Source: Sinomicrobium weinanense | GTDB taxonomy: Bacteria; Bacteroidota; Bacteroidia; Flavobacteriales; Flavobacteriaceae | Assembly: GCF_018863395.1 (NCBI RefSeq) | Contig: NZ_JAHKRR010000005.1 | Span: forward strand, 62,001-126,000 | DNA length: 64,000 nucleotides | Direction of reading: 5' to 3' | Shown: positions 27,629-34,594 of the stretch, piece after piece | How positions within the stretch are numbered: position 1 is the stretch's first letter | How the letters are laid out: every line of letters begins with the position of its first letter | The notes under the pieces: generated by a model | Database searches by the model: none | Seen by the model: only the letters and a program-made list of their open reading frames with translations | Told to the model about the DNA's origin: nothing | Program-made: the position numbers and the translations under genes

Positions 27629-27657
27629 AACACACTTAACTATCCTGAAAGTCCCAA
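27629..27657 (-). promoter_or_regulatory. Candidate ECF sigma-factor promoter of the GH127 gene
   Basis: The minus-strand sequence has TTGGGACTTT followed at the same spacing by AGTTAAGTGTGTT, as in the site upstream of fecR. The GTGTGTT block starts 80 bases before the GH127 start codon. The shared motif suggests control by the sigma factor encoded just upstream. Confidence 0.55.
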
Positions 27658-27781
27658 GGTTTTTTAAAATAATTTTGATTTTTGATGTTTTAAGTTCTCT
27701 TCCCGTAAGGAAAACGGGTTAAATTCGGCAGGGTGAGAATTTATTTCTGGTTCAGACTCCTTTGTCAATCAAACAGCAGCA

Positions 27782-28387
27782 CTAGAAAAAGCGGTATAAA
27801 GACAACAGGAAAAGCAGTTTGATGGTGCTTTCCAGATGGGGGCGCAACTGTATTTTTATGGTTTCAAAGGTTTTCCAGAGGTGATTTTTTACGGTTTTCG
27901 GAGAAATTCCCAGGATATCGGCAATTTCGGCATTGGTCTTACCCTCTTGCCTTGACATGATATAGATAGAACGCTTTTTACCGGGCAGGTGGTTTATAAT
28001 ATCGTCCACGATCTCGCGATATTCAGAAAAGATCACCTCGGTTTCGACATCTTCCTGCAGGAGGGATACGTTTTTCCAGAGCTCGTCCCTGATGGCTGCC
28101 CGTTGTGAAGCATTTCGAAGGTAGTTGAGCGTGCGGTTTCTCGCCATCGTATATAAAAAAGCACTAAAGGAACCGGACAACCTGATCTCTTCCCTTCGTT
28201 CCCAAACCTTGATAAATACTTCCTGGACGATCTCCTCGGCAATGTATCCGGATTTGGTATAGGAAAAAACAAAACCATACAGCCTGGGCTCCATAAGTTC
28301 AAAGATGGCCCGAAAGGCCGAACGGTCTCCTTCGCTAAAACCTTTTAGCAATTTTTTGCTTATTATTTCGCTGCTGGAACTTTTCAC
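27782..28387 (-). CDS. ECF (FecI-like) RNA polymerase sigma factor
   Basis: 201 residues. Region 2 is seen as DRSAFRAIFELMEPRLYGFVFSYTKSGYIAEEIVQEVFIKVWERRE, then FSAFLYTMARNRTLNYLRN. Region 4 is INHLPGKKRSIYIMSRQEGKTNAEIADILGISPKTVKNHLWKTFETIK, with its helix-turn-helix. It would direct RNA polymerase to the SusC/SusD operon when released by FecR. The C-terminus has an unusual hydrophobic tail (TIKLLFLLSLYRFF). The gene lies upstream of GH127 and fecR on the same strand, and 127 bases after the GH92 stop. Confidence 0.95.
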   Translation of the reverse strand: MKSSSSEIISKKLLKGFSEGDRSAFRAIFELMEPRLYGFVFSYTKSGYIAEEIVQEVFIKVWERREEIRLSGSFSAFLYTMARNRTLNYLRNASQRAAIRDELWKNVSLLQEDVETEVIFSEYREIVDDIINHLPGKKRSIYIMSRQEGKTNAEIADILGISPKTVKNHLWKTFETIKIQLRPHLESTIKLLFLLSLYRFF

Positions 28388-28439
28388 GGGGGACTATTTT
28401 CACGACGGGCATAAACTTAGTGAACAATTAAGTTTTTAA

Positions 28440-28447
28440 CAAAATTA
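28440..28447 (-). promoter_or_regulatory. Possible -7 promoter element of the sigma gene
   Basis: On the minus strand TAATTTTG fits the Bacteroidota -7 consensus TAnnTTTG, 53 bases before the sigma start codon, in an AT-rich gap. A TTG lies upstream but closer than the usual -33 spacing. It would let the sigma gene be read by the housekeeping polymerase independently of GH92. Confidence 0.4.
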
Positions 28448-28514
28448 AATTCAATTTTTTATCAATATCACGTTGTTAGCTCTATTTTTTATAAATACCA
28501 CAATTGCCCATTTT

Positions 28515-30710
28515 TTATTCTTCAGTAAATATCTCTATTTTCCCTCCTTTCCGGAAGAGTTCATGAGGAATGAAACAGGATGTCCGCACCTTGCCGTTAA
28601 CCCGGATCTCCTTCAGTTTTCTCCCTTTGGAGGTCTTGTATATGGAAACGGGTTTATTTCCGTCCAGCCGGAGATTTACCTCATCAAAAACGGGCACTGT
28701 TGCCAGGTATTCCGGATCGGCAGGTGACAACGGGTAAAGTCCCATAGCTGCAAACACATACCAGGACGACATTTCCCCGGCATCGTCCATTCCCGCAAGG
28801 GCCAGTCCGTCCGCTCCTATGCCGTAATAATTTTCCAGGATATTGTCGATCACCTGTTGCGATTTATAAGGTTTACCGACAAAATAGTAGGCCAGCGGGG
28901 CTTCGTGATCGGGTTGGTTTCCGTGACAGTATTGCCCCATAAAACCGGAAACGTTCCTGGCGATGTATTCGGTATCCCACGGTATCGTAAAAAGGGAGTC
29001 CAGCTTGCTTTCAAAGGCTTCTTTGCCTCCGTAGAGTTTCACTAATCCGGGCATATCGTGCGGTACATAGAAGGAGAGTTGCCAGGCATTGGCTTCGCGG
29101 TACATGTATTCGTAATAGGGGTATTGTGGATTGAACGGGGTTATCCATTGCCCGTTTTCCAGTTTTCCGCGCATAAAGTTTACGGAAGGATCAAAGACAT
29201 TGGCATAGTTTTCCGATCTTTTTATCAGGTCTTCGTAATGCACCGAGTCATTCATCGCTTTGGCAAGCTGTGCAAGGGCATAATCGTCATAGGCGTATTC
29301 CAGGGTCTTCGACACCCCGGCTTTTCCCTTGCTTTCCACATGGGGATCTTTAACCTGCGGATCGGAAATGTATCCCTTTTCGATGTATTCGGCAATAAAG
29401 GGCCTCGTCCCTCCTTCTTTGTAGGCGTTGTTGAGCAGCAGCTCATAGGCCTTTTCCAGGTCAAAACCGTCAATCCCCCTTAAATAGGAGCCGGTGATAA
29501 AGGGCGCGGCATGGTCTCCGTGAAAAAACGTGGGAATAAAATCCCTGATCTTTCCCCGGTCTACAAGGGAGCGGATCACATCACGGGTAACATCCGGGGC
29601 TACGAGCCCCAGCAACACCAGTTTGTTCCGATAGGTATCCCAAAGCGAAGGGATGGTGTAGTACCGGAAATCTTCTTTCCTGCGTTTTCCGGATTCATCA
29701 GTAAACTCACCGTTGCTATCACTGCGAAGGGCCGGCCACAGGAATGCCCGGTACAGTGAAGTGTAGAACAGTTCCTTTTCCCTGGGGGTTCCCCCGGAGA
29801 CCCCGATAGACGAGAGCAATTTTTCCCATGTATTTTTTCCTTCGCTGCGGACCTCATCGAGCGTCTTGTTCCCGATCTCTTTTTTCAGGTTATCCCTGGC
29901 ATTTTCACTGCTTACAAAAGACAGGCCTATCCTCAGGATAACAGCTTCATCACTGTCTTCCAGTTCGGCCAGGGCATAGCCGTTGCTTTCTCCCTTGTCC
30001 ATGATCTCGATGTTTTCGATATCACTGTTCAGCGTAGCAAAGAAATATATCTTTTCTTTCCCCATCTGTTGAAAACCACTGAGCCTGTTTTTGCCGATAA
30101 GCCGGATGTCCCAGTCAGAAACGCGATTGTTGGCCTTTCCCAGGTCGAGAAGTATTTTCCTGTCTGCCGGATTTTTAAACGTGTATTCGTGGATCCCGCA
30201 CCGCAGGGTAGAACTGAGCCTTACCCCGACATTATAATCCTTGAGAAACACCTGGTAAAAGGCCGGAGAGGCTTGTTCTTCCTTGTGGTCAAATGCAGAT
30301 TTAAAAGGGTATTCTGCCTTTCCCGAAACAGGCAATACCGGGATATTACAAAGGTTCCAATGCCCTTTGTTGGTATGGGTAAAACCCAGTATTTCCGTAT
30401 CTTCATATTCATACCCCGCCCCACTGCCGTACTCGGTAATGGGACTGAGCTGTACCATGGCATTGGGCAGGGAAGCGCCGGGATATACCAGCCCTGCCCA
30501 TACCCGCCAGTTTTCCGGAGGTGTATAGCCTATGACCTCCGGGTCTGTAAGTGGTGCCGTGCCGATGAACGGGTTTACGTATGATGTTAATCCGGCTTCA
30601 CCGGTTTCATTGTCACGAGGTTGTTGTTCCGGGTTATTTTCCCCGCAGCCGGTGCACAAAAAAAATACCGTGAGCAGGATGGCCATCCCGCTTTTAAATA
30701 AGGCTTTCAT
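28515..30710 (-). CDS. GH92-family alpha-mannosidase lipoprotein
   Basis: 731 residues from Met at 30710, which gives a lipoprotein signal (LLTVFFLCTGC); codons further upstream overlap the GH125 gene. GH92 hallmarks: SYVNPFIGTAPLTDP, YPGASLPNAMVQLSP, FTHTNKGHWNLCNIPVLP, REANAWQLSFYVPHD, HGNQPDHEAPLAYYF, and GMDDAGEMSSWYVFAAMGLYPLSP. The Glu of EANAWQ (about residue 535) corresponds to the general acid described for Bacteroides GH92 enzymes. The motif usually written GNEP reads GNQP here. These are calcium-dependent, inverting exo-alpha-mannosidases, most acting on 1,2-linkages. The pairing with GH125, 31 bases upstream, suggests stepwise trimming of an alpha-mannan or N-glycan. Confidence 0.93.
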   Translation of the reverse strand: MKALFKSGMAILLTVFFLCTGCGENNPEQQPRDNETGEAGLTSYVNPFIGTAPLTDPEVIGYTPPENWRVWAGLVYPGASLPNAMVQLSPITEYGSGAGYEYEDTEILGFTHTNKGHWNLCNIPVLPVSGKAEYPFKSAFDHKEEQASPAFYQVFLKDYNVGVRLSSTLRCGIHEYTFKNPADRKILLDLGKANNRVSDWDIRLIGKNRLSGFQQMGKEKIYFFATLNSDIENIEIMDKGESNGYALAELEDSDEAVILRIGLSFVSSENARDNLKKEIGNKTLDEVRSEGKNTWEKLLSSIGVSGGTPREKELFYTSLYRAFLWPALRSDSNGEFTDESGKRRKEDFRYYTIPSLWDTYRNKLVLLGLVAPDVTRDVIRSLVDRGKIRDFIPTFFHGDHAAPFITGSYLRGIDGFDLEKAYELLLNNAYKEGGTRPFIAEYIEKGYISDPQVKDPHVESKGKAGVSKTLEYAYDDYALAQLAKAMNDSVHYEDLIKRSENYANVFDPSVNFMRGKLENGQWITPFNPQYPYYEYMYREANAWQLSFYVPHDMPGLVKLYGGKEAFESKLDSLFTIPWDTEYIARNVSGFMGQYCHGNQPDHEAPLAYYFVGKPYKSQQVIDNILENYYGIGADGLALAGMDDAGEMSSWYVFAAMGLYPLSPADPEYLATVPVFDEVNLRLDGNKPVSIYKTSKGRKLKEIRVNGKVRTSCFIPHELFRKGGKIEIFTEE

Positions 30711-30741
30711 GAGTTTGGTTTTTGGTTGGTCTGTACTGTTA

Positions 30742-32166
30742 CTACCCCAGTAATCCGGGTTGTTTCTGATAGGTTTCCCAAAGGAGCTCCCCGAACAGGG
30801 TATTGGTCCAGGCAAACCAGGACCGTGTAAAGTTCTTCGGATCGTCCTTATGGAAGGATTCATGCATAAACCCGGTATCCCCGTGAGTGGATTTCAGCAT
30901 TTTTATACACGCTTTTATTTCTTCGCCGTCCGTACTGGTAAGCCCCCGCATAATGATAGACATGGGCCATACCATATCGATCCCTATATGAGGCCCGCCG
31001 ATACCTTCTGCCGTCTTTCCTTTAAAGAAAAAAGGATTGTCCAGCGACCATACGAATTTTCGCGTATTCCGGTACACCGGGTCGTTGGCATCCACGGCAT
31101 CGAGATAGGGTAAGGCCAGCAGGCTGGGTACATTGGCATCGTCCATAAGGAGATGGTTGCCGTAACCGTCGACTTCAAAGGCATAGATATCCCCGTATTT
31201 GGGATGTTTTACTATACCGTATTCTTTCAGTGCAATGTCCACTTCCGAAGCCAGGGTTTTCAGTTCGGCTGCAAGTGTTGTATCTCCTGTTATGGCCTCT
31301 ACCATTTCCGCAGCCTGTTTTAAACTCACTACGGCAAAAAAGTTGGAGGGTATAAGGAAGGAGAACACGGTGGCATCGTCACTGGGCCTGAAGGCAGAAC
31401 ATATCAATCCCACGGGATTTACGGGATAGCCATAGCCTTTGAGTGACCTGGTATCGGTGGCGTTTGCCGTTTTCCTCTGGAAGGAATACGGGCCGGGGCC
31501 GTCTTTTTGCTGTTGTTCCTTAAAGACTTTCAATATGGCCCTGATCGCATTTTCCCAATCTTTATCAAACGGGGAAGTGTCTTTGGTGGACTTCCAGTAG
31601 TTATACCCCAGCCTTATGGGATAACACAGGGAATCTATCTCGTATTTGCGTTCGTGCACCCCGGGTTTCATATCGGTTAAATCGCTGGTCCACTCTCCTT
31701 TTTTCTGAGGATCATCATAAAAGGCATTGGCATAAGGATCCTTGAGGATATACCGGGTCTGCCTGTTTATAACGCCGGCGATAAGGTCTTTCAGCTTCTT
31801 GTCCTTATCCACAAAAGCCATATAGGGCCATACCTGTGCAGAGCTGTCCCTGAGCCACATGGCATCGATATCGCCAGTGATCACGTAGGTGTCTGGTTTT
31901 CCGTTCTTTGTGCTAAAGGTCACTGTCGTATCCAGCGTATTCGGGAAACAGTTGTTGAACAGCCAGGCCAGTTCTTCATCCTTGACATTTTTCTGAAATT
32001 CCCCGATGGCCTTTTCTATGGCAGTGCTTTCAAAATGTCTTTTGCCTTTGGGTGTTCTTACTACGGGAAACTGTTTTTTTAACGGACTTGCGGCCAGGTG
32101 AACGGGGTCTACCAATGTCAGACCTCCCAACAGGGCCGTGTTTTGGATAAATCTTCTTCTTTGCAT
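30742..32166 (-). CDS. GH125-family exo-alpha-1,6-mannosidase (DUF1237)
   Basis: 474 residues. The N-terminus MQRRRFIQNTALLGGLTLVDP looks like a twin-arginine signal. The (alpha/alpha)6 GH125 domain is clear: TFVITGDIDAMWLRDSSAQVWPYMAF-like (actual GDIDAMWLRDSSAQVWPY), RQTRYILKDPYANAF, YEIDSLCYPIRLGYNYWK, IGGPHIGIDMVWPMSIIMRGLTS, MHESFHKDDPKNFTRSWFAWTNTLFGELL. Characterised GH125 enzymes are inverting and cleave alpha-1,6-mannose from non-reducing ends. It lies just before GH92. The 224-base gap upstream carries hairpins that may separate it from the GDSL gene. Confidence 0.93.
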   Translation of the reverse strand: MQRRRFIQNTALLGGLTLVDPVHLAASPLKKQFPVVRTPKGKRHFESTAIEKAIGEFQKNVKDEELAWLFNNCFPNTLDTTVTFSTKNGKPDTYVITGDIDAMWLRDSSAQVWPYMAFVDKDKKLKDLIAGVINRQTRYILKDPYANAFYDDPQKKGEWTSDLTDMKPGVHERKYEIDSLCYPIRLGYNYWKSTKDTSPFDKDWENAIRAILKVFKEQQQKDGPGPYSFQRKTANATDTRSLKGYGYPVNPVGLICSAFRPSDDATVFSFLIPSNFFAVVSLKQAAEMVEAITGDTTLAAELKTLASEVDIALKEYGIVKHPKYGDIYAFEVDGYGNHLLMDDANVPSLLALPYLDAVDANDPVYRNTRKFVWSLDNPFFFKGKTAEGIGGPHIGIDMVWPMSIIMRGLTSTDGEEIKACIKMLKSTHGDTGFMHESFHKDDPKNFTRSWFAWTNTLFGELLWETYQKQPGLLG

Positions 32167-32284
32167 TTTGTATATTATGTTGAATAGTATTTGCTTTTTA
32201 ATTGGTCATATGTATTAACATGATGACATGAAACTGGGAGGCCCCTCGTTTGTGCTACCAGTTGCTCCCTCCCGTTTGGCAGGA

Positions 32285-32345
32285 CGTTTTATCTTTTTTG
32301 GTAAAACGATTTAGCATTGAACTCATAAAGGATTTTACGATCCTT
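32285..32345. terminator. Two hairpins between the GDSL and GH125 genes
   Basis: CGTTTTA/TAAAACG (32285-32291 and 32302-32308) and AAGGAT/ATCCTT (32328-32333 and 32340-32345) are perfect small stems. They lie after the GDSL stop on the minus strand and could end its transcript before GH125. The U-tails are weak. Confidence 0.4.
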
Positions 32346-32390
32346 ATAGCATCCTGTAAATATACGATTTCTCCGGCAGGTTCCGTCAGC

Positions 32391-33047
32391 TTACCTCAGG
32401 AAAGGAGTGATCTTATTGGCCCAGATCTTATATCCCTCACCGGTCATGTGTAAACCGTCTTCAATAAAAAGTTCTTCACGGGGTACCCCGTTTTCTGAGA
32501 GCATAGCTGGCCAGACATCTACAAACCGGAGTTGTTCTTTCCGGTTACAATATCGGTTCATCCAACGGTTCAGGCGAAGGTATTTCCGTTGTCTTTCTAC
32601 CCGCTCTTTCTGTAAAGCCGGTTTTACGGAAATGATGTAAACCTGTGTATCCGGCATTCGCTTCCGCACTTCCCGAAGTACTTTTTTAAAATCCCTTTTT
32701 ACCCGCCCTACGCTTTTGCCCCAGGCGATATCGTTATCCCCTTCGTAGAGAAAGAGTTTTTCTAGCGGGTGGCGGAAGATCAGGTCTTCCATATAATAAA
32801 TGACATCGCTCATCTGCGATCCTCCAAAACCGCGGTTCAGGAATTTATGCCCGGGGAAATACCGGTCGATATCCTGCCACATCCGCACCGACGAACTTCC
32901 TACGATCAGGGCATCGTAATCCCGTAGGTCCAGAGTATCGGACTCCTGGCGGAAGGAAGCTATATCTCCCTTAAAACGATCTGCATCCTGGCTGTACGAA
33001 AAGGTGTTTAATCCGAAAAAAAGGAGCAGTACAACTATTTTTTTCAT
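32391..33047 (-). CDS. SGNH/GDSL-family hydrolase
   Basis: 218 residues with a signal peptide (MKKIVVLLLFFGLNTFSYSQ). SGNH blocks: ALIVGSSSVRMW with the nucleophile Ser (about residue 51), NRGFGGSQMSD with Gly, LYEGDNDIAWG with Asn, and the C-terminal IEDGLHMTGEGYKIW with catalytic Asp and His. Such enzymes are esterases; in glycan loci they often remove acetyl groups from sugars. It lies 12 bases after the oxidoreductase gene and upstream of GH125. The ester substrate is unknown. Confidence 0.9.
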   Translation of the reverse strand: MKKIVVLLLFFGLNTFSYSQDADRFKGDIASFRQESDTLDLRDYDALIVGSSSVRMWQDIDRYFPGHKFLNRGFGGSQMSDVIYYMEDLIFRHPLEKLFLYEGDNDIAWGKSVGRVKRDFKKVLREVRKRMPDTQVYIISVKPALQKERVERQRKYLRLNRWMNRYCNRKEQLRFVDVWPAMLSENGVPREELFIEDGLHMTGEGYKIWANKITPFLR

Positions 33048-33059
33048 ATACCTATATTT

Positions 33060-34367
33060 TTAAAGCACAGGGATCTTATACCCATTGTGATAGGATGCCG
33101 CTATCAGCTTGTCGGCATCACTGTCGTTAAAATTCTTCTTAGATGCATCCCAATAGATCTTCTTGCCTGTACGATAGGCAATATTGCCCATCTGGGAGAA
33201 GACAGCAATATGTGCCCCGGCTTCCACAGGGCAATGGAGCAGGCTTTTGTCTCTCTGCTGTACAGCCTCGATAAAGTTGACGGCGTGCAGGTCCAGCCCG
33301 TTATCTACCTTCTTTTGGAGCGGCACGGCTTCCATCCGGTCTTTCTCGGGGATGACCTCCCATCCGTCGCGGTTGAGCACCAGGGTTCCCTTATTCCCGA
33401 TAAAGGCTACACCGTGATTACGGCCATAAGGGCCTCCGTCTATACCATTGGCGTGTTCCCACTGGACGTTGAAGTCGTCAAATTCAAAAACGGTGGTCAG
33501 TGTATCGGGGGTTTCAGCAGCATCGTCGGGATAGGCGAACTTTCCGCCGGAAGCCATGACAGATCTCGGTGTGGTCGCTTTCATACCGATCAGGGCATAG
33601 TCGAGCATATGGACGCCCCAGTCGGTCATCAATCCACCTGCGTAGTCCCAGAACCAGCGAAATTCAAAATGAAAACGGTTTGGGTTAAAGGGGCGTTTTT
33701 CGGCAGGTCCGAGCCATCCGGCATAATCCACTCCTTCGGGTGCAGGGCCGTCCGGTTTTACGGGGATGCTCTTCATCCATCCCTGGTAAGCCCATGCCTT
33801 TACCAGGCGTATTTCGCCCAGCTTGCCGGAATGTACAAAGTCTACGGCATCCCTGAAATGTTTCTGGCTGCGTTGCCATTGCCCTACCTGTACGATACGG
33901 TCGTACTTCCTGGCGGCTTTGACCATGGCCTCACATTCTGCAATGGAGTTCCCCAGGGGTTTTTCGACATACACATCCTTCCCGGCAGCACAGGCGTCTA
34001 TCAGTTGCAGGCAATGCCAGTGGTCCGGTGTACCGATAACCACCACATCCACATCTTTAGCGGCCAGCAGGTCTTTGTAATTGCCGTACCCCTTGGGTTT
34101 TATGCCCTCATCGGCCAATTCTTTCTTTCTTTTGTCCAGGACGTTTTTGTCCACATCGCACAGGGCGGTGCATTCGGTGTCCGGGTGTTTGAGAATAGCT
34201 TTGAGGTCGGCCCAGCCCATGCCATTGATGCCTATGGCCCCTACGCGTATTTTTTTCTGCGCCCCTGGCATTGCCATGGAGAAGGCCGAGGGAAATGTGG
34301 CCCCCACCCCCACCGCAGCGGTAAATGCAGCGGATGTGCGGATAAAGTTTCTTCTGGAATTTTTCAT
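33060..34367 (-). CDS. Gfo/Idh/MocA-family oxidoreductase with twin-arginine signal
   Basis: 435 residues from Met at 34367 (MKNSRRNFIRTSAAFTAAVGVGATFPSAF), a twin-arginine-type signal; upstream in-frame codons are less likely. The NAD(P)-binding Rossmann fold follows (IRVGAIGINGMGWADLKAIL), with VDVVVIGTPDHWHCLQLIDACAAGKDVYVEKPLGNSIAEC, which contains the family EKP motif. The C-terminal domain has WFWDYAGGLMTDWGVHMLDYAL. Exported members are thought to fold with cofactor before transport. Substrates range from sugars to inositols, and GH109-type NAD-dependent glycosidases share the fold. It probably forms an operon with the GDSL gene. Confidence 0.88.
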   Translation of the reverse strand: MKNSRRNFIRTSAAFTAAVGVGATFPSAFSMAMPGAQKKIRVGAIGINGMGWADLKAILKHPDTECTALCDVDKNVLDKRKKELADEGIKPKGYGNYKDLLAAKDVDVVVIGTPDHWHCLQLIDACAAGKDVYVEKPLGNSIAECEAMVKAARKYDRIVQVGQWQRSQKHFRDAVDFVHSGKLGEIRLVKAWAYQGWMKSIPVKPDGPAPEGVDYAGWLGPAEKRPFNPNRFHFEFRWFWDYAGGLMTDWGVHMLDYALIGMKATTPRSVMASGGKFAYPDDAAETPDTLTTVFEFDDFNVQWEHANGIDGGPYGRNHGVAFIGNKGTLVLNRDGWEVIPEKDRMEAVPLQKKVDNGLDLHAVNFIEAVQQRDKSLLHCPVEAGAHIAVFSQMGNIAYRTGKKIYWDASKKNFNDSDADKLIAASYHNGYKIPVL

Positions 34368-34594
34368 AAATAATACAGTCTTAGCAGGTAAAATATTTCC
34401 ATTTTGGAAATTAAACACGAAAACTACTTATAAAATGTAATATTCACAAATAACCCCGGAGAATTAACAAATATGGGGTTGCCGGTTGCAGGTTTCCAGT
34501 TGCCGGTTAGTGAGTTGAGCATGCCTGAATAAGGTTGCCCTTTTTCTGGTTAATAATTAATTTTAAATGTTGCTTTTTGTTCATTTGCTATTAA

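Noticed and set aside
25429..27633. GH127 start at the upstream Met at 27633
   Set aside because: It would place a repeat-encoded, proline-rich stretch before a perfectly good lipoprotein signal that starts at 27549, and it would overlap the candidate promoter.
28515..30710. GH92 enzyme as mannose-phosphate uncapping type
   Set aside because: That subtype carries Gln in place of the general acid. Here the Glu in EANAWQ is present; the Gln in GNQP is at a different position.
33087..34373. Long open frame of 428 codons on the plus strand
   Set aside because: It is antisense to the Gfo/Idh/MocA gene, whose domains are unmistakable. The product is rich in Cys, His and Phe without any domain pattern.
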